A stretch of 64,000 nt of DNA, taken from JAQBVV01 sp965249205 (GTDB lineage Bacteria > Acidobacteriota > Vicinamibacteria > Vicinamibacterales > UBA2999). Made by a program: the position numbers and the translations under genes. The notes under the pieces are model-generated. The model made no database searches and had not been told where the DNA came from. It saw only the letters and a list, made by a program, of their open reading frames with translations. The stretch covers positions 1,426,001-1,490,000 of the forward strand of contig CBDFLL010000005.1 in NCBI GenBank assembly GCA_965249205.1. The letters are read 5' to 3'. This document shows positions 1-9,073 of the stretch, in pieces; the stretch's first letter is position 1; each line of letters begins with the position of its first letter.

Positions 1-222
1 ATAGCAGGCCTCAAGTTCGGCTCGCCACAGCGACAACTCAGCGGCCGCTCCAACCGGCACCGCTCCGACGGCCGTCTCGCCCGCCTCGTCCCCCTCGGTG
101 TCCGCCGCTTCGTCCACGGCGTCGTCAACAGCGCGACAAAAGTCCCAGACAGCGATGATGGCGCGGCGCTTCCTCGCGGGCAGCACGAGAAACGAATAGT
201 AGAAACTGGTGTCCCGACTCAT
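1..222 (-). CDS. hpnD: Presqualene diphosphate synthase HpnD (partial, 3' end beyond window)
   Basis: Only the first 74 codons are in the window. They read as the N-terminus of a squalene/phytoene synthase-type enzyme: SFYYSFLVLP, then the first Asp-rich substrate-Mg motif DDAVDE near residue 33. In hopanoid-making bacteria HpnD joins two farnesyl diphosphates to presqualene diphosphate, which HpnC then converts. The ATG (220-222) overlaps the hpnC stop as ATGA, so the two are translationally coupled and co-transcribed. The second Asp-rich motif lies outside the window, so assignment as HpnD rather than another squalene-synthase paralogue rests on the N-terminal motif and its pairing with hpnC. 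Confidence 0.8.
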   Translation of the reverse strand, partial: MSRDTSFYYSFLVLPARKRRAIIAVWDFCRAVDDAVDEAADTEGDEAGETAVGAVPVGAAAELSLWRAELEACY

Positions 223-1160
223 GACGAGCGGCGACCGTATGAGAGCGGCGCACGGTGAGTGATCCACGCGAGCATCCTCCAGGCGAACCAGGGCGCGTCG
301 AGGGCGCCAAGGGCCGGCCGCCGCCTGGCCACGTCGAAGTTCACGCGCGCAAGGCGATCGAGCACGCGCGTGCCTCCCAGCCAGGTTGCCCGAAGCTCGT
401 ATCGCAACCGGCCCCGCAGAGCGTCGCATAGCGGTCTGCCCTCCTCGAAGAGGTCGCGCGTTCGAAGCGCGGCCGCCGACAACGCGCGCTGCCAGGGAGG
501 CGTGATTCGATTCTCGGCAAGATCCTCTTCCCGCACGTCGTGCAGTTGCCGCTCTTCAAGGGGCAGATACACACGGCCGCGCTCGTAATCCTTCGCCACG
601 TCCTGCCAGAAATTGGTAAGCTGCAGCGCCGTGCAGATGTCGTCAGACCACGCGTCGAGCTGAGCGTCGGCCTTTCCGGATATACGCAACACGAGGCGCC
701 CCACCGGATTCGCCGATCGGCGGCAGTAGTCCAGCAGCTCCGCCCACGTGTTGTAGCGAGTCACGTCCAGGTCCTGCCGAAACGCGCTCAACAGATCTTC
801 AAACAGGCCGACCGGAAGCGAACACTCGCGAATGGTTCCGCCGAGCGCGACGAAGATGTCCACGGTGTTCGAGGGCTCACCGACCCTGGGCGGCGCGCCC
901 GGCTCATTGGTCGATACGGCTTGCCTGAGCCGATACGCCCAGCCGTCCAGCAGCTGCTGCCGCTCCTGGACGGTCCAGTCCCCTTCGTCCGCGAAATCGT
1001 CAGCAGCGCGAGCAAACGCGTACACCGCCGCCACATGCCGTCTGGAACGGCGCGGCAGGAGCAGCGACGCCACAGGAAAATTCTCGTAGTGGTGCCGTGC
1101 GTCGCGCGCGCAGGAGGCGTAGGCGTGCTCCTCCGCTGCACCGTCTCTCCGGACTACCAC
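219..1160 (-). CDS. hpnC: Hydroxysqualene synthase HpnC (squalene/phytoene synthase family)
   Basis: A 313-residue trans-prenyltransferase-fold protein, predicted to turn presqualene diphosphate into hydroxysqualene in the HpnCDE route to squalene and hopanoids. Visible motifs are HHYENFPVAS near residue 23, the first Asp-rich motif DDFADE near residue 54, and the second, NFWQDVAKDYERGRVYLP, around residue 185. The open frame extends upstream to 1304, but that would run deep into the adenosyltransferase gene. The GTG at 1158-1160 gives a normal family length and overlaps the upstream gene by only 7 bases. It is followed by hpnD with a 4-base ATGA overlap. The start is an inference; the family assignment is strong. 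Confidence 0.85.
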   Translation of the reverse strand: MVVRRDGAAEEHAYASCARDARHHYENFPVASLLLPRRSRRHVAAVYAFARAADDFADEGDWTVQERQQLLDGWAYRLRQAVSTNEPGAPPRVGEPSNTVDIFVALGGTIRECSLPVGLFEDLLSAFRQDLDVTRYNTWAELLDYCRRSANPVGRLVLRISGKADAQLDAWSDDICTALQLTNFWQDVAKDYERGRVYLPLEERQLHDVREEDLAENRITPPWQRALSAAALRTRDLFEEGRPLCDALRGRLRYELRATWLGGTRVLDRLARVNFDVARRRPALGALDAPWFAWRMLAWITHRAPLSYGRRSS

Positions 1161-1693
1161 TCCACTTCCGGTTCGCCCGCACGATGGTTCACCGCCCGCG
1201 CCATCACAAACAACAGATCCGACAGGCGGTTCAGATAGATGACGAGAACCGGATCCACGGCGTCCGATCCGAGCGCGATGACACGACGCTCCGCCCGCCG
1301 GCACACCGTGCGCGCCAGATGCAGCAGGGCCCCCCCGGTCGACCCGCCGGGCAGGATGAAGCTGCGCAGCGGTGGCGTCTCGGTTTCGGCCCGGTCGATC
1401 AGCTGTTCGAGCCGCTCCACGGCCTGCGCAGTGATCGCCGTCTTCGTGACCCTCGGAGCGATCCGAGCGGATGGGTCGGCCAGGTGCGCGCCGAGCGCAA
1501 ACAGATCCTTCTGAATCAACTCCAGCGACGCAGCGACGTCGGTCCCGACGCCGGCGGCCCTCGCCGCTCCCAGACAGGCATTCAGCTCGTCCACTTCGCC
1601 GTACGCGTCGACGCGGGAATCGGCCTTCGAGACCCGCGTGTTGTCGAAAAGCGAGGTGTCGCCGCTGTCCCCAGTTTTTGTGTAGATCTTCAC
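1154..1693 (-). CDS. Cob(I)alamin adenosyltransferase, PduO type
   Basis: A 179-residue protein of the PduO/MMAB ATP:corrinoid adenosyltransferase family, which transfers the adenosyl group of ATP to Co(I) corrinoids to make coenzyme B12. It begins KIYTKTGDSGDTSLF, the family's N-terminal ATP-binding stretch. It later carries GEVDELNACLG and the C-terminal Arg-rich helix ARTVCRRAERRV that contributes ATP and subunit-interface residues. The chosen start is GTG at 1691-1693; a longer ATG-start version to 1732 adds 13 residues without family character. It lies just upstream of hpnC with a 7-base overlap, so it is probably the first gene of a unit running into the hopanoid genes. The functional link is positional only. 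Confidence 0.9.
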   Translation of the reverse strand: MKIYTKTGDSGDTSLFDNTRVSKADSRVDAYGEVDELNACLGAARAAGVGTDVAASLELIQKDLFALGAHLADPSARIAPRVTKTAITAQAVERLEQLIDRAETETPPLRSFILPGGSTGGALLHLARTVCRRAERRVIALGSDAVDPVLVIYLNRLSDLLFVMARAVNHRAGEPEVEW

Positions 1694-1769
1694 GCGTGAA
1701 TTATAGGTGCGGACGTCCGCCGCACGCGGCACCCGTCCGCCGGCGTCGCTGCCGCCTCGAAGGCACGTG

Positions 1770-2888
1770 TTAACGCGCGCGAATCAATCTGAATTCAGCG
1801 CGCCCTTCAGCGTTGCCGTTCACAAGAACCTCGATCGCGTGCAGGCCAGGGTAATACGCGCGGGTCGAGATCTTGCGGAACGAGTAGCGACACGACAATC
1901 TGATCACCTGGCGCGGAGCAACCTTGACGACCTTGAACTTGAAGACCTTGGGCCGACTTGCGCCAGACGCTTTGACGAAGTGAATGGCGTAGTCCACGAC
2001 CAAACGCTGGTCGGCGCGCCCCGTACTGGCGAGATGGAACGTAAAGGAAATATCGTCGCCAACACGCACGCGCCTCGGTGACACTGCGATCTTCGATACG
2101 GCAACCTGTGGGCGCCTGGTAAATCCCAGCAGCGCCCACACACTGGGGTGGCCGGACTTAACCAGAGTGCGGGTTGCATGTTGAACGATCCAGCGACGCT
2201 CTTCGGATGCGCCGTCGAGCCACGTCTCACACACATCGAGGACTCTGTCCGGATGATCCTTCGCGATGTCGTTCAGGTTGTTCGCGACCGAGCGCCGCAC
2301 GTAGAGCGCCGGATCGTCTTTGAGCCTGTCGAGCACGGCCAGCACCGGGCTGGGATCGTCAATCAGCGCCGGCACTCGCGTGGCCCATGGCAATCGCGGA
2401 CGAGCCCCCTCCGACGCGAGCCGGCGCACGTGTTCGCTATCGTCTTTGGTCCACCGCCGGAGCACCGCGAAGGCGCGTGCCGGGTAGCGAGCAATGAACG
2501 GACGGACCGCGAACTCGGCCGAGAACAGATGCGTCATTGAGCGGAGCGCGGCCATCGAGCGCGTGAAGTCGCCCGTGCCATGGTGCTCGATGAAATCAAA
2601 GAGCGGCCACGCCGCAAAGCCCCGCAGTGGGTCGCCTTCGTCGCCCCGATCCCACGTCTCGGAAGCCCGAACCACGATCGCAAGCGCTCTGGCATAGTCA
2701 CGTGGGAGAAAGGTCGCCAACTGAGCCGCGACATGGCTGACCCGAGGCTTCAGTTCGAGCCGAGTCAGGCCACCCATCGACGAGGCGGTAAACCCTTTGC
2801 TATCGAACGCTGGCCATGCGCGCTCGATGTTGCGAGCCAGCCGAGCGATCGCGGGCCGGCCTAGACCGTGCTTGAGCGGAGCCGCCAT
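1770..2888 (-). CDS. AlkC-like DNA alkylation repair protein (HEAT repeats plus Ig-like domain)
   Basis: A 372-residue protein made of tandem helical HEAT-type repeats (about residues 60-260; for example LYVRRSVANNLNDIAKDHPD) followed by a beta-rich C-terminal segment. This matches the AlkC family of 3-methyladenine/3-methylcytosine DNA glycosylases, in which a HEAT solenoid can carry a C-terminal immunoglobulin-like domain. The N-terminal region also fits: LPRDYARALAIVV, then WPLFDFIEHHGTGDF. The WIVQHATRTLVKSGHP stretch is a typical conserved patch near the end of the solenoid. It has no operon partner: the next gene toward 1.7 kb is separated by about 76 bases. Family assignment comes from recalled motif similarity; the glycosylase activity is inferred. 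Confidence 0.8.
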   Translation of the reverse strand: MAAPLKHGLGRPAIARLARNIERAWPAFDSKGFTASSMGGLTRLELKPRVSHVAAQLATFLPRDYARALAIVVRASETWDRGDEGDPLRGFAAWPLFDFIEHHGTGDFTRSMAALRSMTHLFSAEFAVRPFIARYPARAFAVLRRWTKDDSEHVRRLASEGARPRLPWATRVPALIDDPSPVLAVLDRLKDDPALYVRRSVANNLNDIAKDHPDRVLDVCETWLDGASEERRWIVQHATRTLVKSGHPSVWALLGFTRRPQVAVSKIAVSPRRVRVGDDISFTFHLASTGRADQRLVVDYAIHFVKASGASRPKVFKFKVVKVAPRQVIRLSCRYSFRKISTRAYYPGLHAIEVLVNGNAEGRAEFRLIRAR

Positions 2889-3024
2889 TAGCCTTTTACC
2901 AAAGCTCTACCGGGCCCACATCCGCCCGACCGTTATTACCCATGTCGTCGATCGTCGTCTCCGCCGGTCTCGCTCCGCAAGTCTGAGAGTCGTCCATCAC
3001 TCCGCCTGAGGTCACCACACGCCT

Positions 3025-3204
3025 ATGCAACTCGTTGTTCGCAAAAATGACCTTCTGCGAGAACTGCAGCTTTTTCAGGGAATCGTGGAAAGAAAAAATA
3101 CCATTCCGATTCTCGCCAACGTGTTGATCGAGGCGAACGGGGACGATAATCCGCCGAACCGCTCCCACGCGAACACCGAGGGCTGGGCTTACGTCGGGGC
3201 CTAG
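3025..3204 (+). pseudogene. dnaN: dnaN 5' remnant (DNA polymerase III sliding clamp N-terminus)
   Basis: The first 44 or so residues read MQLVVRKNDLLRELQLFQ and then GIVERKNTIPILANVLIEA. These match the conserved N-terminus of the beta sliding clamp. After about residue 45 the similarity stops and the frame ends after 59 codons at the TAG contributed by the CTAG end of the following inverted-repeat element (3201-3366). A functional clamp is about 370 residues, so this is a truncated duplicate; the working dnaN must be elsewhere. It could be the relic of a segmental duplication from the dnaA-dnaN region. Bases 2889-3024 just upstream show no gene I can recognise. Confidence 0.75.
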
Positions 3205-3366
3205 CAGCCCGTGGTTAAAGTCCGCCGTGGCACCGAGGCGAGTGAGGCGCCTCGCGGACAAGGCGCGACGACCGAGAATACCGCCTGTATTTGAGGGAGA
3301 AGCAACGCTGGCCCCGAGGATGCATCGCTCGCCGAATGCCGACGGACTTTAACCACGGGCTGCTAG
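3201..3366. repeat. MITE-like inverted-repeat element, family 1 copy 1
   Basis: The left end is CTAGCAGCCCGTGGTTAAAG and the right end is its near-perfect reverse complement, ending CCACGGGCTGCTAG. The element is 166 bp with no coding capacity. The interior (GAGGGAGAAGCAACG, then GAGGATGCATCGCTCG) recurs in the copies at 49561 and 53213, which defines a family. Its left CTAG supplies the stop codon of the dnaN remnant. Size, terminal inverted repeats and CTAG ends fit a non-autonomous element moved by an IS5-type transposase, which is inferred. Confidence 0.8.
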
Positions 3367-3412
3367 GGTTCGGGTCGGAATAGGATTGGCAACCCTACTC
3401 CGACCCGAACCC
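3366..3412. other. Perfect 14-bp hairpin upstream of selA
   Basis: GGGTTCGGGTCGGA at 3366-3379 is perfectly complementary to TCCGACCCGAACCC at 3399-3412, with a 19-base loop. It lies directly between the right end of the MITE and the selA start (3429). No U-run follows, so it is not a standard intrinsic terminator. It could be an RNA regulatory stem in the selA leader, a DNA-binding dyad, or a relic of another small mobile element. Confidence 0.6.
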
Positions 3413-3428
3413 TTACAATGCCTGCTTG

Positions 3429-4850
3429 ATGCCCCGGGACACCTCTCCGCTCGCCGCGCTTCCCTCTGTGGACCGTCTGCTCAATCACGAGGCGGCTAAG
3501 GGGCTGATCCGGGACAGCGGCCGAGCAGCCGTGACCGAGGTTATCCGTGATGTGCTGGCCGCCGCGCGCGAGGAGTTGGTGGTCAGTGGTGCGGCCGAAA
3601 TCACCGACATCGGCGTCCTCGATCGTGTGGCGGCTGAGCTGCGCGCGAGGACGCAGCCGTCGTTGCGACGCGTATTCAATCTCACCGGCACCGTGCTACA
3701 CACAAATCTCGGCCGGGCACCCCTGCCGCCGGAAGCGGTCGACGCAATATCAACCGCCGCGCGCGAGCCGACAAATCTTGAGTTCGATCTGGAGACGGGC
3801 AAGCGCGGCAACCGGGATGATCACCTCGAGGCGACGCTGTGCCAGCTCACCGGCGCCGCGGCGGCCACCGTGGTTACCAACAACGCGGCCGCCGTTCTGC
3901 TGGTGCTCAATACGCTCGCCTTGCGCAAAGAGGTGCCCACATCGCGTGGCGAACTGATCGAGATCGGTGGGTCTTTCCGGATGCCGGACATCATGAAGCG
4001 GTCCGGGTGCAGGCTCCGTGAGGTTGGTACGACCAACCGCGTTCACATCAGTGACTTCGCCGATGCGATCGGACCCAAGACCGGACTCGTCCTGAAGGTG
4101 CACACGAGCAACTACGAGGTCGTGGGCTTTACCGCCAGCGTGCCTGAGCAGGAACTCTCAGCGCTCTGTCGCGATCGAGGCGTGGCCTTTGTGGTCGATC
4201 TGGGGAGCGGCACGCTCGTTGACCTCGAACGGTACGGCCTGCCGCACGAACCGACGCCGGCCGAAGTGCTGGCAAAGGGCGCTGACCTCGTCACCTTCAG
4301 CGGCGACAAGCTGCTCGGCGGCCCACAAGCCGGCATCATCGTCGGGCGCGCCGATCTCATCGAAGCGATCCGGCGGAATCCGCTCAAGCGCGCGCTGCGC
4401 GTAGACAAATTGACGACTGCCGCGCTGGGCGCGGTGCTGGGCCTATACGCCGACCCCGATCGACTCAGTGAACGGTTGCCGGTCATCCGGCTGCTGTCCC
4501 GGCCCGCCGTGGAGATTCACGCCGCTGCTGAGCGGCTCCTGCCCGCGGTGAGGTCGGCGGTGCACGGCGTCGCCTCGGCGCACGTGGTTGCATGTGATAG
4601 CCAGGTTGGCAGCGGCGCACTGCCGACGCGCACGATCCCGAGCGCTGGTCTGGAGATGCGTCCTCTGGCCAGCCGGGGCAAAGGCAAAGTCCTTCAGCAA
4701 ATCACGGCGGCGTTCCGCGTGCTTCCGACGCCGGTCATTGGCCGGGTCCAGGACGACGCCTTCCTCCTCGACCTTCGATGCCTCGACGACGAGGCAGCGT
4801 TTGAGATGCAGCTTGCGGGCCTCGTGGGTCGTTGGGAAGATCAGGCTTAG
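3429..4850 (+). CDS. selA: L-seryl-tRNA(Sec) selenium transferase SelA
   Basis: A 473-residue PLP enzyme that converts Ser-tRNA(Sec) to Sec-tRNA(Sec) using selenophosphate. The conserved N-terminal region LPSVDRLLNHE, then FNLTGTVLHTNLGRAPLP and the PLP-lysine segment TFSGDKLLGGPQAG (Lys near residue 294) are all present, and the length is typical. A TTG immediately precedes the ATG at 3429; the ATG is preferred. No clear Shine-Dalgarno is visible, and the upstream hairpin may influence expression. It is convergent with selD, with two bases between the stop codons. Together with selD, selB and tRNA-Sec it makes a complete selenocysteine decoding set. Confidence 0.95.
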   Translation: MPRDTSPLAALPSVDRLLNHEAAKGLIRDSGRAAVTEVIRDVLAAAREELVVSGAAEITDIGVLDRVAAELRARTQPSLRRVFNLTGTVLHTNLGRAPLPPEAVDAISTAAREPTNLEFDLETGKRGNRDDHLEATLCQLTGAAAATVVTNNAAAVLLVLNTLALRKEVPTSRGELIEIGGSFRMPDIMKRSGCRLREVGTTNRVHISDFADAIGPKTGLVLKVHTSNYEVVGFTASVPEQELSALCRDRGVAFVVDLGSGTLVDLERYGLPHEPTPAEVLAKGADLVTFSGDKLLGGPQAGIIVGRADLIEAIRRNPLKRALRVDKLTTAALGAVLGLYADPDRLSERLPVIRLLSRPAVEIHAAAERLLPAVRSAVHGVASAHVVACDSQVGSGALPTRTIPSAGLEMRPLASRGKGKVLQQITAAFRVLPTPVIGRVQDDAFLLDLRCLDDEAAFEMQLAGLVGRWEDQA

Positions 4851-4852
4851 CG

Positions 4853-7114
4853 TCATCTCCGTAGCGTCACCATCTCCGGTCGATCGCTTCTCGGCTTCAC
4901 CGTGCCGATGATGTTGCTCACCTGGTAGCCTCTCGCGCGAAGGTCGCGCACACACGACTCCGCCGCAGCGGCCGGCACACCCGCGAGCAGTCCGCCCGAC
5001 GTTTGTGGATCGAAGAGCAAGGCGAACCGCGGCTCAGCGCTGGCATCCGGCGGGCTCACAATCGCCCGTCGCAATCGCACGTTCTGCGGTTGCAGTGAGC
5101 TCAGAATGCCAGCCCGAACCGTCTGCTCGGCTCCATCCAGGACCGGTAGCGCGTCAAGGTCGAGTTCAGCGTCGACGTCGGAGGCTTTCAACATCTCGAC
5201 AAGATGCCCCAGTAGACCGAATCCCGTGACGTCCGTGCATGCGGTGACGCCGTGTGCGAGTACGCCGCCAGACGCCCCGCGGTTGGATTGCAACATCGAC
5301 GCAATGGCGGCGGCGATCCACCGGCCCTTCGCCTTGTGGCGCATGTCGGCCGCAAACAACGTCCCGGTGCCGAGGGCCTTGGTGAGAATCAAGCGGTCAC
5401 CCGGCTGTAGGCCCGCCTTGCGGAGGACGCGGCTCGGGTCCACTCGGCCGTGCACGGCAAACCCGAGGCCGAGTTCGGCGCCCTCACTCGTATGCCCGCC
5501 CACGAGCTTCGCCCCCGCCTCGCGCAGAACCAGAGCCGCCCCCGCCATCACGTGCGTGAGCGTATCCTCGACCTTCGATTCCGGACCGTGCGGAATCGTG
5601 ACGATGGCAAGAGCCGACTCGGCCTCTCCTCCCATCGCGTACACATCGCTCAAGGCATGGTTGGCAGCGACCTGCCCGAACACATAAGGGTCGTCGAGCA
5701 TCGAGCGGAAGAAATCGACCGTGTGCACGGCGGCCCCGCCGTCGGCCGTCTCCACCACCGCGGCGTCATCGGGGGCATCGAGTCCGATCAGGACGGCTCC
5801 ACGGTCCGACGCTGGCAATCGAGCCAGCGCGCGTGTCAGCACCGACGCCCCAACCTTCGCGCCGCACCCCCCGCAGCGCATCGCCATGGCCGACATCGCG
5901 GCGAGCGCCTCGCTGTCAGCTAAGCCCGTCGGCACCACCGGAGCTACCGCAGGCACCATCTCGGGTAGCTCGCTGAAGCGGCGCATGAATCGTCGATCAA
6001 TCCAGTCCTTCCACCTCCACAGCCAGGCCCCCTCAAGCGCAAACGGACCGCGCGACGCCACGGCATACTCGTCGCCAGTTGAGATCAGGCTTAGGAATTG
6101 CTGCTGCGGACGATAGCTGGCGAGCGGCTGACCCAGCAGCGCTCGGTGCAGGTTGCGTGCGAGCGGACGGCCCTGCCGTACGGCGAACACGCCAGACTTG
6201 GGACGCGGATACTCCTCCACGGACGCAACATCGCCCGCGGCGAACACGTCCGCGTGTGACGTGGAGCGCAACGTGCCAGACACACGTACAAACCCCCCAC
6301 CGTCGACGGCGAGCCCAGACTCGGCCAGCCATGGCGCCGCGGCGGCCTGGGTTGTCCACAGCACCTCGTCGATCTGATGCGACTGCCTGTTGGCAGTGCG
6401 CAACTGCGACGGCAGCACCTCTACGACAGCCGACCCTATGTGGACGCGGACATCGCGCTCTCGCAGGATCCGTTCGAAGATTCGGCGAGCGGTCCGGTTG
6501 TGCGTCGGCAGGACCTCACTGCTGTCGGTGAACAGGTGGTACTCAAGGTTGGCCGAGTCGCGGCCCGCATCCTCACGCAGCTCGGCGACATGGTGTTGCA
6601 CCGCCAGCAACAGTTCAACACCGCCGGCACCACCGCCGACCACGGCGATGCGAGTTGGGCCGGTCGACTCCAGCAGCCGCCCGGAGAGCGCCGTCCAGTG
6701 TTCCAGGAACTGATCGATCGGCTTGACCGGAATAGCGTGCTCGGCCGCGCCGGCGACCGTCACATTCGGCGTCGAGCCGATGTCAATGGACAGGACGTCG
6801 TACGAGATTGCCGGCCGGTGCGCGAACAGCACCTGCCGATTCGCGAGATCAAGGCCGGTCGCCTCGTCGACGATCGACCGGGCGTCCGCGAAGCGCGCGA
6901 GCATGCGTAGATCGATGTGCGCGTCATCGTAGGTGTAGTGCCCGGCGATGAGGCCGGGGAGCATGCCGGAGTAGGGCGTGTCGACGCCGCGCGACACGAG
7001 CGTGAGTCGGACGCCAGGTATGGACCTCATTCCGAAACGTTTGAGCACCGTGACGTGGCTGTGACCGCCGCCAAGCAGCACAAGGTCCTTCAGAATTGGG
7101 ACGGGCGTCAGCAC
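4853..7114 (-). CDS. selD: Selenide, water dikinase SelD fused to an N-terminal FAD/NAD(P) oxidoreductase
   Basis: About 753 residues in two parts. The N-terminal ~390 residues are a pyridine-nucleotide-disulfide-type flavoprotein: LVLLGGGHSHVTVLKRFG is the FAD-binding fold, IAVVGGGAGGVELLLAV the NAD(P)-binding fold and DVFAAGDVASVEEYPRPK the second FAD motif. The C-terminal part is SelD, which makes selenophosphate from selenide and ATP, beginning at MRCGGCGAKVG (Cys in the catalytic loop, not Sec) with LIGLDAPDDAAVV and VGGHTSEGAELGLG. The GTG at 7112-7114 sits 8 bases after the selB stop and gives the usual short N-terminus; a GTG at 7162 would overlap selB by 41 bases. The flavoprotein may supply or reduce the selenium donor (inference). 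Confidence 0.9.
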   Translation of the reverse strand: MLTPVPILKDLVLLGGGHSHVTVLKRFGMRSIPGVRLTLVSRGVDTPYSGMLPGLIAGHYTYDDAHIDLRMLARFADARSIVDEATGLDLANRQVLFAHRPAISYDVLSIDIGSTPNVTVAGAAEHAIPVKPIDQFLEHWTALSGRLLESTGPTRIAVVGGGAGGVELLLAVQHHVAELREDAGRDSANLEYHLFTDSSEVLPTHNRTARRIFERILRERDVRVHIGSAVVEVLPSQLRTANRQSHQIDEVLWTTQAAAAPWLAESGLAVDGGGFVRVSGTLRSTSHADVFAAGDVASVEEYPRPKSGVFAVRQGRPLARNLHRALLGQPLASYRPQQQFLSLISTGDEYAVASRGPFALEGAWLWRWKDWIDRRFMRRFSELPEMVPAVAPVVPTGLADSEALAAMSAMAMRCGGCGAKVGASVLTRALARLPASDRGAVLIGLDAPDDAAVVETADGGAAVHTVDFFRSMLDDPYVFGQVAANHALSDVYAMGGEAESALAIVTIPHGPESKVEDTLTHVMAGAALVLREAGAKLVGGHTSEGAELGLGFAVHGRVDPSRVLRKAGLQPGDRLILTKALGTGTLFAADMRHKAKGRWIAAAIASMLQSNRGASGGVLAHGVTACTDVTGFGLLGHLVEMLKASDVDAELDLDALPVLDGAEQTVRAGILSSLQPQNVRLRRAIVSPPDASAEPRFALLFDPQTSGGLLAGVPAAAAESCVRDLRARGYQVSNIIGTVKPRSDRPEMVTLRR

Positions 7115-7121
7115 AACACCT

Positions 7122-9011
7122 TCACAGGATCCGCCGTATGTCGCCGACACGTCGCGTGACACGTTCGCGGTCGAGATACTCGAGCAGCGGGATCGCGTAC
7201 TTCCGGGTCAGGTCGAAGTGGCTCTTGAACGTCGCCACGTCGAGCGTCTCGGTTCCGCTCTCTTTCAAAGCGTGGACCTCGACCTTGAGTCGATCGAGTG
7301 CCGATGCGTCAAAGAGAAGGTCGCCGGTTCTCACGAGCACAGCCCGGCGGCCCAGCATGACGCCCATGCGATTGACCACCTCCGGCGCCACGCCGATTTC
7401 CCGCGCCAACGCCGCTGGATCGGGCGGCGCCAGCGCCGCCACCCGCAGCGTGTCGAGCATGACGTCACGCGCGCGCGCTTCCTCATCGGTCAATGCGACT
7501 GCGTGTCCCGACAGCGCAACACGCTCGCGCGCGACGACGGCCTTGCTGGCTACCAGCCTTCGAAGCACCTCGTCGTAGACAGCGACCGGCGCGCCTGCGA
7601 ACAGGCGTTCGCGAAGCTCCTCGCGCGGCATGCCATCCTCAAGCGGGTGGCGCGCGTGGTATTTCTTGAGCGCGTCGAGCATGAGCGGTTCAACCACCGA
7701 CAGTCGTGACGCCGAGACAAGAACAGCGCCGATGCGTGCGGCCCGCCCGTCCTTCGCGAGCCTGGCACCAAGCGCGTCGCACCCATCCACGGGCACGCCG
7801 GCACGACTCACCAAATGATCGACCGCGAGTCCCGCCAGGCCGCTCTCATCCACCATCGCCATCACGGCCTCGTCTGGAGCCTCAGCCTCGCTAAGCCGTG
7901 TAAAGCGCGCGGCGCCGGCCGCGGTGCGCACCCCTCGACGAGGCGGCAGCGGATCGAGAACAGTGCCGCCGGCGATCGTCGACAACGGGGAGTAGGCGCG
8001 AAGGATAAACCGGTCGCCTCGAACCAGCACGGCGGGCGCCTCAAGATGCACACGCGCAAACGCCGAAGCACCCGGCTCGACGTGTGGACCCTCGGACAAA
8101 GCGACGCGACCGAGCATCTCCCGGGTGCCCTGGTGAAACCTGACCCGGGCTCCGTGCCGAAGAGGCCTGGCCGACTCCAGCAACTCGACACGCACGTCGA
8201 CATGCCGCGTGACCGTCACCGAGCCCGGCCGCGTGAGCGTCTCGCCTCGGCTGACGTCGGCCACTTCCAGGCCGGCGAGGTTGACTGCCACCCGCTGTCC
8301 GGCCACAGCCTCCGCCTGCAACGCTCCGTGAACCTGTAGGCCGCGCACCTTGACCGAGCGGCCCGAGGGCTCGAGCACCAGCTCTTCATCCTGCGCGAGG
8401 CGCCCGGCGAGCAATGTGCCGGTCGCCACGGTGCCGAAACCCTTCATAGAAAATACACGGTCCACCGGTAGGCGCGGTGGCCCCTGCGATGCCCGCCGCC
8501 GTGCGGACTTTGCCAGTCTGGCCAGGACGAGCCTCAGGTCCTGCAGTCCGCTCCCCGCACGAGCCGATGCGGCGAGCACGGGGGCACCCTCGAGGAATGA
8601 ATCGGCTACCAGTTCCTCGACCTCGAGCCGCACGACATCGAGCATGGCGTCGTCGGCTAGATCGGTCTTCGTGATCACGACCAGTCCGGTGGGCACGCGA
8701 AGCAGCCGGCAAATCTCGAAATGCTCGCGAGTTTGCGGCATGACGGATTCGTCGGCCGCGACGTGCAGCATCACCAGGTCCATGCCACCCACGCCGGCCA
8801 GCATGTTGCGGACGAACCGTTCGTGCCCTGGGACATCGACGAACGATAGAGCGATGCCGTCCTCGATCGTGTGGGCGAAACCGAGATCAATGGTGATGCC
8901 GCGCGCCTTCTCCTCACGCAGGCGGTCTGGGTCGGTGCCGGTCAGCGCCTGAACGAGCGCACTCTTCCCGTGATCGATGTGCCCGGCGGTTCCGACGACA
9001 ACATGCTGCAT
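7122..9011 (-). CDS. selB: Selenocysteine-specific elongation factor SelB
   Basis: A 629-residue translational GTPase that delivers Sec-tRNA(Sec) to UGA codons marked by a SECIS. The G1 motif GTAGHIDHGKSALV opens the protein, G3 is DVPGHERFVRNML, and G4 lies in the region VVITKTDLADDAML. Domains II and III and C-terminal winged-helix repeats fill the rest, giving normal full length. The ATG at 9009-9011 places MQHVVVGTAGHIDHG at the N-terminus; an upstream ATG at 9038 would add nine untypical residues. It is followed by selD after 7 bases, forming a selB-selD operon. The tRNA-Sec gene is divergent and starts 63 bases upstream, so the two may share a promoter region. Confidence 0.96.
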   Translation of the reverse strand: MQHVVVGTAGHIDHGKSALVQALTGTDPDRLREEKARGITIDLGFAHTIEDGIALSFVDVPGHERFVRNMLAGVGGMDLVMLHVAADESVMPQTREHFEICRLLRVPTGLVVITKTDLADDAMLDVVRLEVEELVADSFLEGAPVLAASARAGSGLQDLRLVLARLAKSARRRASQGPPRLPVDRVFSMKGFGTVATGTLLAGRLAQDEELVLEPSGRSVKVRGLQVHGALQAEAVAGQRVAVNLAGLEVADVSRGETLTRPGSVTVTRHVDVRVELLESARPLRHGARVRFHQGTREMLGRVALSEGPHVEPGASAFARVHLEAPAVLVRGDRFILRAYSPLSTIAGGTVLDPLPPRRGVRTAAGAARFTRLSEAEAPDEAVMAMVDESGLAGLAVDHLVSRAGVPVDGCDALGARLAKDGRAARIGAVLVSASRLSVVEPLMLDALKKYHARHPLEDGMPREELRERLFAGAPVAVYDEVLRRLVASKAVVARERVALSGHAVALTDEEARARDVMLDTLRVAALAPPDPAALAREIGVAPEVVNRMGVMLGRRAVLVRTGDLLFDASALDRLKVEVHALKESGTETLDVATFKSHFDLTRKYAIPLLEYLDRERVTRRVGDIRRIL

Positions 9012-9073
9012 CCGGCCAGAGGCCTCCGCAGGCAACATATCATCGCGGCACGCACATCCCGTAGACTCAGAGA

